From CBDBJK01 sp965206395 (GTDB lineage: Bacteria > Chloroflexota > Dehalococcoidia > Lucifugimonadales > CATOSD01): DNA of 64,000 nt. This document shows positions 20,520-28,961 of the stretch, piece by piece. The stretch lies in assembly GCA_965206395.1 (NCBI GenBank), contig CBDBJK010000018.1, positions 1 through 64,000 of the forward strand, written 5' to 3'. The notes beneath the pieces are model-generated. The model did not search any database and was not told the DNA's origin. It worked only from the letters and a program-made list of their open reading frames with translations. Within the stretch, counting starts at the first letter, position 1, and the number at the start of each line of letters is the position of its first letter. The position numbers and the translations under genes are program-made.

Positions 20520-21770
20520 CTAGATGAACCCGCGCAACTTGGCGACATGGGCCACACGCTTGACGCCGATCAGGAAAGCAGCCTCCCTGTAGGTGATATT
20601 CCTGCGGTCCACAGTCTCCTGAACTGCCTGATAAGCTTTCGTCATGATCTTGTTTAGCTCGTCGTTGACGCGCTCTTCTTCCCACTGACGCTGATAAAGG
20701 TTCTGAATCCATTCGAAGTACGACACGACTACACCACCAGCGTTGGCAAGTATGTCTGGAATTATGGGAATGCCTCTGTCGTTGAGAATCTCGTCCGCTC
20801 CCGGCGTCAGGGGATGATTGGCGGCCTCTACAACGACTCTGGCTTTGACGCGAGGCGCGTTATCTTCAGTTATTACCCTGTCTATCGCAGCCGGAATCAG
20901 GAATTCGCAGTCGAGTTCTAGCAGGTCTTCGTTTCTTATCAGATCGGCGTCAGAGAATCCGACAACTGTACCGGCCCTTTCTTTGTGCTGCATCAACTTC
21001 TCGACATCAATGCCCTTCTCGCGGTATACTCCGCCAAGCACGTCGCTAACCGCGATAACGTTGCAGCCCATCTCTCCCAGGATTCTGACAGTCCAGGAGC
21101 CTACCTGCCCAAATCCCTGCACCACGATGCGCGCTCCTTCGACGTTCATGCCAAGCTGTCTGGCTACCTCCCTCATTACGTACACGACGCCCCGTCCGGT
21201 GGCGGAGCTGCGACCCGCAGAACCACCTAGCTCGACAGGTTTGCCAGTGACGATTCCCGGCGTGTATCCGTGTATCTGACCGTAGGCGTCCATCATCCAG
21301 GCCATTACCTGCGAGTTCGTGCCAAGGTCTGGAGCGGGAATGTCCCTGTTCACACCCAATAGATGCTCGATGTTTATCGTGTAGCGACGAGTCAGTCGAT
21401 TTAGCTCATCTTCGCTCATGTCGCGAGGGTCGCACTGGACTCCTCCCTTGGCTCCTCCGAAAGGGATGTCCACCAGGGCGTTTTTCCAGGTCATTAGAGA
21501 TGCCAGCGCTTTGATCTCCTCAAGGTCGGCCATTGGATGGTAGCGTGTGCCGCCTTTGTAGGGGCCGCGTACTCCGTTGTGCTGTATCCTGAAGCCGTTG
21601 AACACCTCGATGCGTCCGTCGTCCATACGCACCGGCACGGACACTTGTAGCTCACGCCAGGGACGACGCAGAAGCTTCCTGACACCCTCCTTCATGTCCA
21701 GATGGTCTGCCGCCTGATCGAAGAAAATGTTGACTTCCTCGAAAGTGCTCAATTCTGTAGAAACGACCAT
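20520..21770 (-). CDS. gdhA: Glu/Leu/Phe/Val dehydrogenase (glutamate dehydrogenase)
   Basis: NAD(P)-dependent oxidative deamination of glutamate, or the reverse ammonium assimilation, in the cytosol. The 416-aa hexameric-type length fits. Substrate-binding and catalytic lysine regions GPYKGGTRYHP and DIPFGGAKGGVQCDP are intact, followed by PAPDLGTNSQVMAWMMDAY and the Rossmann motif VVQGFGQVGS. Coenzyme preference cannot be fixed by eye. AGGGAG precedes ATG 21770. The stop lies 4 bp from the convergent ABC ATPase stop. Confidence 0.93.
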   Translation of the reverse strand: MVVSTELSTFEEVNIFFDQAADHLDMKEGVRKLLRRPWRELQVSVPVRMDDGRIEVFNGFRIQHNGVRGPYKGGTRYHPMADLEEIKALASLMTWKNALVDIPFGGAKGGVQCDPRDMSEDELNRLTRRYTINIEHLLGVNRDIPAPDLGTNSQVMAWMMDAYGQIHGYTPGIVTGKPVELGGSAGRSSATGRGVVYVMREVARQLGMNVEGARIVVQGFGQVGSWTVRILGEMGCNVIAVSDVLGGVYREKGIDVEKLMQHKERAGTVVGFSDADLIRNEDLLELDCEFLIPAAIDRVITEDNAPRVKARVVVEAANHPLTPGADEILNDRGIPIIPDILANAGGVVVSYFEWIQNLYQRQWEEERVNDELNKIMTKAYQAVQETVDRRNITYREAAFLIGVKRVAHVAKLRGFI

Positions 21771-21927
21771 GTTTCGAACTCCCTACCGTTGAATCAAACC
21801 CTGCCTTAATTATATATCGCCTGACCTGCCCATCAACGCCTTGGCCTTCGTTCTGAACTTCTTCCACTAGAGGTTGACTGGGATAGGTATGTTTCAAATA
21901 TGCTGCGAAGTATGCAGTGGTGCGATT

Positions 21928-22017
21928 GACCTCACCCCCGTCCTTCCGCGGAAGGAAAGACAAGCCTGGTTCTTAGGCACCCCTCTCCGTTCACGGAGAG
22001 GGGAAGGGGGTGAGGTC
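21928..22017. repeat. Nested inverted repeat, MITE- or terminator-like
   Basis: Outer arms GACCTCACCCCC (21928-21939) and GGGGGTGAGGTC (22006-22017) enclose two smaller hairpins: CCTTCCGCGGAAGG (21942-21955) and CCCCTCTCCG/CGGAGAGGGG (21980-22003). The 415-bp gap from 21771 to 22184 contains no supported gene. Dispersed elements with the ends CCTCACCCCC are common in bacterial intergenic DNA; no second complete copy was seen in this window. Confidence 0.55.
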
Positions 22018-22184
22018 GCGCGCCACCCGCAAGCATCAATATGTCTCCAATTTACACACATGCCCAGATCAGCCAAACAGGGACGACAGGAACCCACGCC
22101 GTCACTGAACGGGGCCATCGTATGATTAGATGAAGGTGCTGAAAAAACGGAGCAGAGGGCGAGTGAGGAGCGCTCTGCGGGAGG

Positions 22185-23579
22185 TTATGAATTCATCAGG
22201 TCAGATTGGAAGGCATCGCTCCAGCTGCGCGCTGTGTGATTGCACACAACCTCCATGAGGGCCTTCCAGCGCAGGCGACGCTCTGACTCTGGCATACGGA
22301 GTGCTCTGTAGGTGGCCTCAGCCATGCCATCGACATCGTAGGGGTTCACGACCAGTGCGTCAGTCATGGAGCTTGCCGCGCCCGAGAACTTGGAAAGCAC
22401 CAGCACTCCGGGTTTTTCGCCCTGCGAGGCGACGAATTCCTTGGCTACAAGGTTCATGCCGTCACGCAGAGGGGTCACCATACAGACGTCGGCGATGGAG
22501 TAGAAACGTGCAAGCTCGTTCTGAGGATAAGAACGGTAGAGGTAGCGAATCGGAACCCATCCCGTCTCCGAGAAGCGTCCGTTAATTCGACCTACCAACT
22601 GGTCTACCTGCTCCTTCTCCTGAACATACTCAGGCACTCTTGTGCGCGAGGGCGAGGAGATTTGCACGTAGCTCACCTTGCCCGTCAGAGAGGGGTAATG
22701 ATCGAGCAGACGCTCGATAGCTCTGAGACGCTCTGGAATGCCTTTTGTATAGTCCAGCCTGTCTACCGCGAGAATCATCTGATGCTCAGCCGACAGGGGA
22801 ATAGACAATTGCTTGGCGAGGTCATCGGTTTCCGCTCTGTCGGGCTTCTCGAAGATGCTCAAATCTATGCCTATATGATAGACGCCTAATTGCACTGATT
22901 GCTTCTCGTGAGTAAAAACGCCGCCTGACATCTCTCCGCCTAACTCGTACTCAAGCGCGTCGACGAGGTTACGGCGGTAGCGCTCGGTATGAACGCCAAC
23001 CAGGTCATAATGCAGCAGCCCTTCGAGAATCTGGCGTGACCAGGGTAGGATTGTGAAGATGTCTGTCCCAGGAAACGGCACGTGGAGGAAGAAGCCCAGT
23101 TTGCCGCGCCAACCCATCTGGCGCAATTCTTCACCTACGTTGAAAAGGTGAAAGTCGTGTATCCAGACAATGTCTCCCTCATCAAGCATCGGGTAGAGCG
23201 CCTCCGCAAAGCGACGGTTGATTCGTCGATAGGCGCGGTAGGTGTCGTGTCTTATGACCACTCGCTCTGGAAAGCTATGAAGCAGAGGCCAGAGGGTGCG
23301 GTTGGCAAATCCAGTGTAGAACAGACCAACCTCGTCCTCAGACAGGTCTAGTGTTGCAAGCTCCACAGGCCCGAAGTTGGTAACGACCGGCGTCGCGGAT
23401 GGTCTGCGTTGCGTGCTCTTTCCGCTCCAGCCGAACCATAGGCCGCCGCGCTGCTCCATAGCAGGCTTCACAGCGCTCACCAACCCGCCGACCGGCCCAG
23501 AACGGCCTTCTTGTGGGGATACCTCAGAGGGTGGAGGCACACGGTTGGATACGACAACCAGACGGGTCTTGTCCTTCAT
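22185..23579 (-). CDS. otsA: Alpha,alpha-trehalose-phosphate synthase (GT20)
   Basis: Transfers glucose from a nucleotide sugar to glucose-6-phosphate, giving trehalose-6-phosphate for osmoprotection. 464 aa from ATG 23579. Family motifs: TRLVVVSNRV at the N-terminus, GPVGGLVSAVKP, IWIHDFHLF, FFLHVPFPGTDIF, DRLDYTKGIPERL and PLRDGMNLVAKEFVA. The longer start at 23618 adds 13 residues lacking homology. No trehalose-phosphatase gene is adjacent, so dephosphorylation must be supplied elsewhere. Monocistronic as far as visible. Confidence 0.92.
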   Translation of the reverse strand: MKDKTRLVVVSNRVPPPSEVSPQEGRSGPVGGLVSAVKPAMEQRGGLWFGWSGKSTQRRPSATPVVTNFGPVELATLDLSEDEVGLFYTGFANRTLWPLLHSFPERVVIRHDTYRAYRRINRRFAEALYPMLDEGDIVWIHDFHLFNVGEELRQMGWRGKLGFFLHVPFPGTDIFTILPWSRQILEGLLHYDLVGVHTERYRRNLVDALEYELGGEMSGGVFTHEKQSVQLGVYHIGIDLSIFEKPDRAETDDLAKQLSIPLSAEHQMILAVDRLDYTKGIPERLRAIERLLDHYPSLTGKVSYVQISSPSRTRVPEYVQEKEQVDQLVGRINGRFSETGWVPIRYLYRSYPQNELARFYSIADVCMVTPLRDGMNLVAKEFVASQGEKPGVLVLSKFSGAASSMTDALVVNPYDVDGMAEATYRALRMPESERRLRWKALMEVVCNHTARSWSDAFQSDLMNS

Positions 23580-23871
23580 TCCGCTTACCTGAAACCGCGA
23601 TGGAACCACAATCGGCATTTAGTTACGGGATTCGTCGTAAAGTGTTGCCGCTGTCTGATTTCAGCGGATGCACCGGAGCGAATATATATGTCTAATGCCT
23701 TAGATTCGCCGAGGAGAGGTGTGTACGGCTCTGCAATCCAAATGATACCTGCCATACTGATTCTATGTCAACTTGCTCCCCTATTTGATGAGATGCATCT
23801 AATCTAATAACGACACTACTCAAACACCCCACCCGCATCCCTTCGCTCGGCGTGTTTCAGGGAGAGGCGTG

Positions 23872-23900
23872 TTGAAGTCGGGAATCATGCGTGCTATAAT
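23872..23900 (+). promoter_or_regulatory. Sigma-70-type promoter
   Basis: TTGAAG (23872-23877) and TATAAT (23895-23900) are separated by 17 bp, close to ideal for the housekeeping sigma factor. No ORF begins in the next 400 bp, so it probably drives the non-coding transcript ending at the terminator near 24275, with possible readthrough into moeB. Confidence 0.65.
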
Positions 23901-23906
23901 TCGTTT

Positions 23907-24276
23907 CATAAATTAGCATCCTGCAACGCTCTAAAGAGGCATTCCCTTGTTTCTCAGAGGGGTCCGATCCAGGGTTTGTAGCAGACTATATAGAAGATTT
24001 CGTTGAAGTCGTAGTATAGGGATGGTGAAAACAAGCTTGCACGGCAACTGGGTTGTTTTTGGCAGTCTGCATGAGTCAACAGGATGCGCCTGTACGCTCT
24101 ACAGTTCCAATTCCCAGCGCGAGAAGGATTAGTGGGACACATTTAGGAAAGCGCACACCGATACGAGGGTATTGGCTAGCAAAAAAGGACGCTCCGCATT
24201 GCGGGTTAGCGTCCCAATCCTGAAGGTCTGTTTACAACTCCACTGCAAACCTTGCGTTTGGCGGTGGAGTTTTTTC
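23907..24276 (+). ncRNA. Candidate non-coding RNA or leader upstream of moeB
   Basis: A stretch of about 370 nt lies between a consensus-like promoter and a strong intrinsic terminator and contains no supported coding frame. Internal hairpins include ACAGG/CCTGT (around 24079-24095) and GGACGCT/AGCGTCC (24187-24213). It lacks tmRNA ends, the RNase P GAGGAAAGU core, the SRP apical loop and a T-box motif. It could be a 6S-like regulator, an unknown sRNA, or an attenuator in the leader of moeB-cysM 170 bp downstream. Function is not known. Confidence 0.4.
24236..24276 (+). terminator. Intrinsic terminator
   Basis: AACTCCAC (24236-24243) pairs with GTGGAGTT (24264-24271). An inner stem CAAAC/GTTTG (24246-24250/24256-24260) extends it, and a T6 run follows. 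Orientation is clearly plus. It sits about 170 bp before the moeB start with no gene upstream on this strand for over 3 kb, so it either ends an RNA gene or acts as an attenuator. Confidence 0.82.
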
Positions 24277-24446
24277 ATTTTCGGCGAAAAGTTTGTTCAT
24301 TATCGCTACATTCTTTTACGGAAGGAATGCAATAAACGTAACGCAAAGAGAAATCTGTATTTCGCAGCAAGTAACGTTAGAAAAGACAAATCAAACATCG
24401 GCAATTTTACACTATTAGAAATCTAGTAACGGAGGAAATCGAGAGA

Positions 24447-25271
24447 ATGGTTGCTACCACACAAGTGCTGACACCTTATCAGGTAAGGCGGTACAGCAGG
24501 CACATCATAATGCCCCAGGTGGGCAGTAGGGGACAGAGAAAGCTGCTGGAATCCAGAGTCCTCATCGTGGGCGCAGGTGGGTTAGGCTCGCCTATTTCCA
24601 TTTACCTGACGCTGGCGGGAGTCGGCACCATAGGAATTGTGGACTTTGACACGGTGGACGTAACCAATCTCCAGCGCCAGATTCTGCATCAGAACGACGA
24701 CATCGGGCGACCAAAAGTGCAGTCGGCCAAAGATACGCTGCTGGCCTACAACCCCGACGTAATCGTCAACATCCACGAGGAGCCTATAACCTCGATCAAC
24801 GCTATGGAAATCATGGCAGACTACGATGTTATCGTTAACGGAGCCGACAACTTCCCCGCACGATATCTTGTAAACGATGCGGCCTACCTCAGCGACAAGC
24901 CTCTCGTTGATGGCAGCATTCTCCTGTTCGACGGACAGGCCACTGTTTATCTGCCCGGCAAGGGATGCTATCGCTGCCTGTTCCCGTCCCCGCCGCCTCC
25001 TGGCGAGGTGCCAAGCTGCGCCGAGGCCGGAGTACTTGGTATGCTGCCGGGACTAGTCGGCACCATTCAGGCCACCGAGACGGTGAAGGTGATTCTCGAC
25101 ATAGGCAAGACGCTGTCTGGGCGGTTGCTGCTGATCGACGCGTTGGACATGGATTTCCGCACCGTCAAAATACGGCGCAACCCTGACTGCCCCCTCTGCG
25201 GCGATAACCCGACCGTTACCGAATTGATAGACTACGAAGCCTTCTGCGGAGGAGCGCCCTTAATAGGCTAG
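24447..25271 (+). CDS. moeB: MoeB/ThiF-type adenylyltransferase
   Basis: E1-like enzyme that adenylates the C-terminal Gly of a ubiquitin-like sulfur carrier (MoaD, ThiS or CysO class) in the cytosol. 274 aa, without a rhodanese domain. ATP-binding VLIVGAGGLGSPISIYLT, the acceptor region IGIVDFDTVDVTNLQRQ, and the zinc pair CYRC (about residue 173) with CPLC (about 250) are present. GGAGG lies 11 nt before ATG 24447. It is followed in the same direction by cysM, so its carrier is probably a CysO-like protein for cysteine synthesis rather than, or as well as, molybdopterin or thiamine. The carrier gene is not in this window. Confidence 0.9.
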   Translation: MVATTQVLTPYQVRRYSRHIIMPQVGSRGQRKLLESRVLIVGAGGLGSPISIYLTLAGVGTIGIVDFDTVDVTNLQRQILHQNDDIGRPKVQSAKDTLLAYNPDVIVNIHEEPITSINAMEIMADYDVIVNGADNFPARYLVNDAAYLSDKPLVDGSILLFDGQATVYLPGKGCYRCLFPSPPPPGEVPSCAEAGVLGMLPGLVGTIQATETVKVILDIGKTLSGRLLLIDALDMDFRTVKIRRNPDCPLCGDNPTVTELIDYEAFCGGAPLIG

Positions 25272-25363
25272 GTTGGCTCTTTTCCGGACCCTACCTCCTC
25301 TATCTTTTCAGAAAGGGCAGGGGAGGCGTGTTCCTTCCTCTGCGGGCGGTCCGACGCATCGGA

Positions 25364-25383
25364 CTCCGATACTTATATCGGAG
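25364..25383 (+). other. Hairpin in moeB-cysM spacer
   Basis: CTCCGATA (25364-25371) and TATCGGAG (25376-25383) form a perfect 8-bp stem with a CTTA loop, directly after a GTCCGA/TCGGAC hairpin. The 223-bp spacer between moeB and cysM has no supported gene. It may tune relative expression or mark separate transcription. Confidence 0.45.
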
Positions 25384-25494
25384 GGGAAGGTTAAGATGGG
25401 GGTGCGAGTTCAGCCCATCGCCGAGGCTACTGCTAGACAACATGTAGGTTTTGATATACAGCCTGCGCAAACCAAGTGAGAAGTAACAGATAAT

Positions 25495-26430
25495 ATGCTT
25501 TATACCAGCCTCATGGATGCAATTGGCAACACGCCTCTGGTAGAGTTAACAGGGATGAGTCCCAAGCCAGAGGTCAAAATTTATGCCAAGCTGGAAGGCC
25601 ACAACCCTACGGGGAGCCTCAAAGACCGCATAGCGAAGTACATGATCGAGCAGGGAGAGGCCGAGGGCAAGCTCACTCATGACAAGACCATCCTCGAACC
25701 CACAAGTGGCAATACAGGCATCTCGCTCGCCATGATAGGCAAGCTCAGGGGATATAAGGTCAAGGTCGTCATGCCGGAAAACGCAAGCCCGGAGCGCGCC
25801 CAGTTGCTGGAGGCATACGGAGCGAAAATTCACTTCTCACCAGCCATGGGAGGGAGCAACCGCGCCGCAATGATTGCCCAGGAGATGGCGGAGAAGGACG
25901 ATAAATACTTCATGCCATTTCAGTACGCGAACGAGGCCAACCCCAGGGCGCATTACGAGACTACTGGCGAGGAGATAATAAAAGACCTGCCCGACGTGGA
26001 CGTCTTCGTGGCTGGCCTTGGAACGGGCGGCACGCTCATGGGCGTCGGAAGGCGTCTGAAGGAGCACAACCCCGATGTGAAGATTGTGGCGGTTGCCCCA
26101 CACCCCGACGACGTGATTCACGGCCTCAGAAGTCTGGAAGATGGCTTCTCGCCGCCAATCCTCGACCTGTCGGTACTGGACGCGAGAATGCTTATCGACG
26201 GCGACGAAGCGTTTGCTTACACCAAAGCACTTCTTGAGGTCGAAGGCATATTCGCGGGCGTGTCTTCCGGCTCGGTGGTCGCAGCCGCGAGGAGGCTCGC
26301 CGCGCGTATGGACGGAGGCAAGATAGTCTGCCTTCTAGCCGACGGCGGTTGGAAATACCTCAGCACCGGCCTCTGGACGAAAGAATGGGAAGAGTTGCAA
26401 GAGGACGTCGAAGGCAAGGTGTGGTGGTAG
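25495..26430 (+). CDS. cysM: CysM-type cysteine synthase
   Basis: PLP-dependent beta-replacement enzyme forming cysteine, 311 aa. The PLP lysine lies in HNPTGSLKDRIAKYM (about residue 42); the substrate loop EPTSGNTGIS and phosphate-binding GLGTGGTLMGVGR follow. The C-terminus GGWKYLSTG...VEGKVWW resembles the actinobacterial CysM that uses O-phosphoserine and a CysO thiocarboxylate instead of free sulfide, by recall of family sequences. The moeB gene just upstream supports that route. CysO and the Mec-type protease are not in view. An ordinary O-acetylserine-dependent activity cannot be ruled out. Confidence 0.9.
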   Translation: MLYTSLMDAIGNTPLVELTGMSPKPEVKIYAKLEGHNPTGSLKDRIAKYMIEQGEAEGKLTHDKTILEPTSGNTGISLAMIGKLRGYKVKVVMPENASPERAQLLEAYGAKIHFSPAMGGSNRAAMIAQEMAEKDDKYFMPFQYANEANPRAHYETTGEEIIKDLPDVDVFVAGLGTGGTLMGVGRRLKEHNPDVKIVAVAPHPDDVIHGLRSLEDGFSPPILDLSVLDARMLIDGDEAFAYTKALLEVEGIFAGVSSGSVVAAARRLAARMDGGKIVCLLADGGWKYLSTGLWTKEWEELQEDVEGKVWW

Positions 26431-26444
26431 CTTTCAGAAAGGTA

Positions 26445-26990
26445 TTATCGAAAACTCAATCTGTATAACTGCTCGCCTTTTGCCACATCATCCTCGCTCC
26501 CTACAAGTTGAAAACCATTCTTTTCCAAAACTCTTATGGATGCAGGATTGTCATGCGCCACACCACCAGCAATGGATGATATGGAAGATTGTCCGCTACA
26601 CCAGTTGATGAAACCACTCACCAGCTCAGAGGCTATTCCCTTTCCCCAGGTGTCCTCCGACAGCAAATAGCCAAGGCGTATGTCTACGTCACCGATGCCT
26701 TCCTCTGATTGCATCTCAAAGAGAATCATCAATCCAACAGCCTTGCGGACTGATTTGTCGATTACAAGCAATGTCACCCCATCCTCATCACGTTCCTTGA
26801 TCCACTCGCGTGCTCGCTCTATTGAGTAACTGCCTTGCCAAGTTTGAGGTAGCGGGCGTGTTAGTGGTTCTGTAAGCATGGCAGCAATAACATGTGCAAG
26901 ACTCTCCTGTTGCCAATCACTGTTTGAGAGTGAATGCCACTCTTTAGCTAGCAGTCGCTCTGTTTCGAATGTGTAGGCTCTAAGAACCAT
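26445..26990 (-). CDS. GNAT-family N-acetyltransferase (RimJ/RimL-like)
   Basis: 181-aa GNAT acyltransferase using acetyl-CoA. Features of the fold: ETERLLAKEW at the N-terminus, beta-strand VGLMILFEM, and the acetyl-CoA-binding region GYLLSEDTWGKGIASELVSGF (Q/R-x-x-G-x-A/G type), then ASIRVLEKNGFQLVG. The RimJ/RimL-like group acetylates protein N-termini, antibiotics or small molecules; the target is unknown. It converges on cysM with 14 bp between stops. Confidence 0.82.
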   Translation of the reverse strand: MVLRAYTFETERLLAKEWHSLSNSDWQQESLAHVIAAMLTEPLTRPLPQTWQGSYSIERAREWIKERDEDGVTLLVIDKSVRKAVGLMILFEMQSEEGIGDVDIRLGYLLSEDTWGKGIASELVSGFINWCSGQSSISSIAGGVAHDNPASIRVLEKNGFQLVGSEDDVAKGEQLYRLSFR

Positions 26991-27164
26991 CGTCGGTGAA
27001 TGTGAAACCTTTCTATGAAGTCACTGAGGATTACTGCCGTTCCCGAAGTTTGCAGCAATCTAGAGGGTGCCAGATTTGAGAAACCTTCACGTTTCTTTAA
27101 GTCCCTCTATTCCGGTCAACACACATTTTACCTTTACAACCTCTCCCTCTTCAATGATAGACTC

Positions 27165-27581
27165 ATGTCTGATATTCGCAGGGTGAGATTGACGTTGAAG
27201 TTAATGCTTGGTGTGCTTATTGTTGCGTCAGTCGCTTTTGGATTGGGGTGCGCAGGAGGAACTGAAGTACAGGTCGGCCAGTTGGTGACCGGCACTATCA
27301 CAGAGTCCGATGACGATGACGGAGAGTGGAAATCTCAGACCTATGTTCTCGAAGCGCAGGATGGAATCACATATTCATTTGAACTCTCAAGCTCTAGTAG
27401 TGACACGATAGGCATCTGGAATGAGGACGCGGAAGGATATATTGTTGAAGTCAGCCCTGCGGTTGACAGCCGTTCAGAATCGTATACATTTTCAGACAGT
27501 GACTCACAGAAGTTGTTTCTACAGAGTCCGAAATTCGATGTTCCGTCTGATTTCAGCTTCACTGTGACGATACAGGAGTAG
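27165..27581 (+). CDS. Small exported lipoprotein-like protein, unknown function
   Basis: 138 aa from ATG 27165, chosen because it starts a signal peptide (LMLGVLIVASVAFGLGC) ending in a Cys; the lipobox is atypical, with Gly at -3. The mature part begins GTEVQVGQLVTGTITESDDD and reads as one beta-rich domain with FELSSSSSDTIGIW, resembling secreted pre-peptidase C-terminal-like domains, which is a weak impression. The stop lies 7 bp from IS3 copy A, so the gene end escaped the insertion. In-frame ATG 27015 lies 50 codons upstream. Confidence 0.55.
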   Translation: MSDIRRVRLTLKLMLGVLIVASVAFGLGCAGGTEVQVGQLVTGTITESDDDDGEWKSQTYVLEAQDGITYSFELSSSSSDTIGIWNEDAEGYIVEVSPAVDSRSESYTFSDSDSQKLFLQSPKFDVPSDFSFTVTIQE

Positions 27582-27605
27582 GAGAAACTAAGGTGGACCC
27601 CATTA

Positions 27606-28541
27606 TTAAGACAGCACGAGGGCTAAATTAAGAGAGTCTCCCACCCCTGCGCTAGGTTTCACCAAGCCCGATGGCAGCCCTGCTTCTTCAGCTGCTGCTC
27701 CCCTTTCTTCCTGGCCATGTTGGTACACCTCTGCTGGGGTCCGGTAGCCCAAAGCCTGGTGAGGCCTCTGCCGGTTGTAGAACTCCAGGTAGGCATTGAT
27801 CCCAGTTCGGGCCTCGGCGACGGTCTGGTAAGCTTTCAGATACACCTCCTCGTACTTGATGCTCCGCCACAGCCGCTCCACGAAGATGTTGTCCAGGTAC
27901 CTACCCTTACCATCCATGCTGACCTGGACCCTCTGCTCCTGCAACGTCTGGGTAAAGGCCTCACTGGTGAACTGACTCCCCTGGTCGGTGTTGAATATCT
28001 CCGGTCGTCCCTTACCCAGGGCTTCCTCCAACGCCGCCACGCAGAAGCTGGTGTCCATGGTGTTGGAGAGCTTCCAGGCCAGCACGTGCCGGCTGTGCCA
28101 GTCCATGATGGCCACCAGGTACAGGAAGCCCTTCGCCATGGGGATGTAGGTGATGTCCGCGGCCCAGACCTGGTCGACCCGATTAACCTCCACTCCCTTC
28201 AGCAGATAGGGAAAGATCCGGTGTCCCGGCGCTGGTTTGCTGGTGTTGGGACGCCGGTAGATGGCTTCCAGACCCATCAACCGCATCAGCCTTCGAACCC
28301 TTTTTCGGCTCACCAGATAGCCCTGTTGCAGCAGCCAGGCCTTCATCTTCCTGGAGCCGTAGAAGGGGGTCTTCAAATACTGACGGTCCATCAGGGCCAT
28401 CAACTCCAGGTCTTCTGCCCTGGTCGGTACCGGCCGGTAGTACACCGAGGCCCGGCTGACGTCCAGCAGGATACATTGACGCACCAAAGACAGCTGCTGG
28501 TGGTCTCGGTCTATCATGGCTCGCCGTATGCTGCGACTCAT
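27606..28541 (-). CDS. IS3-family transposase OrfB, copy A
   Basis: Integrase-core (DDE) part of the IS3 transposase, 311 aa. An N-terminal HTH_21-like region (FYGSRKMKAWL, KRVRRLMRLMGLEAIYRRP) precedes the catalytic residues: Asp in VWAADITYIP, Asp in FNTDQGSQFT, Glu in FVERLWRSIKYEE. Its start overlaps the orfA stop by 4 bp, where IS3 elements normally make an OrfAB fusion by -1 frameshifting. Confidence 0.92.
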   Translation of the reverse strand: MSRSIRRAMIDRDHQQLSLVRQCILLDVSRASVYYRPVPTRAEDLELMALMDRQYLKTPFYGSRKMKAWLLQQGYLVSRKRVRRLMRLMGLEAIYRRPNTSKPAPGHRIFPYLLKGVEVNRVDQVWAADITYIPMAKGFLYLVAIMDWHSRHVLAWKLSNTMDTSFCVAALEEALGKGRPEIFNTDQGSQFTSEAFTQTLQEQRVQVSMDGKGRYLDNIFVERLWRSIKYEEVYLKAYQTVAEARTGINAYLEFYNRQRPHQALGYRTPAEVYQHGQEERGAAAEEAGLPSGLVKPSAGVGDSLNLALVLS

Positions 28542-28837
28542 AGACCGGACCTTTCCGACAAAAAATCGCGTTCCACCTTCAGCTGGCCGATGTGCCGGTA
28601 GAGGTGGTTAATCTGAGCTTCCTTGGCTTTCTCCTGGGATTTCTGATTGGTGGCAAATAGCTCCGGGGCTCCTTCCACCAGGGCCCTTTTCCAGGCGTGA
28701 ATCTGACTGGGATGGACCTCAAATCGGCTGGCCAGCTGGGCGATGGTCCCTTCCCCCGCAAGGGCGGCCAGGGCCACCTTGGCCTTGAACGCCGGACTGT
28801 GCTTATTCCTCGTCTGCTTCATGTCCTGCTCCTTCAC
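28538..28837 (-). CDS. IS3-family transposase OrfA, copy A
   Basis: 99-aa DNA-binding subunit with an HTH of the transposase-8 type (SPAFKAKVALAALAGEGTIA, then SRFEVHPSQIHAWKRAL) and a C-terminal leucine-rich coiled-coil stretch (LYRHIGQLKVERDFL). It binds the terminal repeats and is fused to OrfB by frameshift in active elements. Confidence 0.9.
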   Translation of the reverse strand: MKEQDMKQTRNKHSPAFKAKVALAALAGEGTIAQLASRFEVHPSQIHAWKRALVEGAPELFATNQKSQEKAKEAQINHLYRHIGQLKVERDFLSERSGL

Positions 28838-28961
28838 GTCGGTTAGTTGCCGGTTATTTTAGGAGCTGGACTCTCTCTTAGCCAGTTGTCTAGTTTTTGG
28901 GTACCACCTCAAACAGTCGGCAAGAATCGAAAGCTCTAAACATAGCCGCCTCTGTCCACTA

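Larger units (their letters stand above)
27589..28911 (-). mobile_element. IS3-family element, copy A, intact
   Basis: 1,323 bp with imperfect terminal repeats TAAGGTGGACCCC (left) and TGAGGTGGTACCC (right, inverted). Flanked by a 3-bp duplication AAC (27586-27588, 28912-28914). It encodes overlapping orfA and orfB. Copies B (41289-42612) and C (43201-44523) are nearly identical; protein differences seen are Gly/Glu in orfA (GEGT here, GEET in B and C) and single residues in orfB. Confidence 0.92.

Noticed and set aside
23907..24276. tmRNA, RNase P RNA, SRP RNA or T-box leader
   Set aside because: None of the conserved cores is present, such as the tmRNA CCA end, GAGGAAAGU, the SRP GGAA-loop context or TGGNACCGCG.
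25273..25479. 68-aa ORF between moeB and cysM as a CysO carrier
   Set aside because: No ubiquitin-like fold pattern and no C-terminal Gly-Gly; the sequence is hairpin-rich spacer.
27717..28601. Long plus-strand ORF of 294 aa opposite IS3 OrfB (also in copies B and C)
   Set aside because: Pure antisense of the transposase; it lacks a ribosome-binding site and repeats only because the element does.
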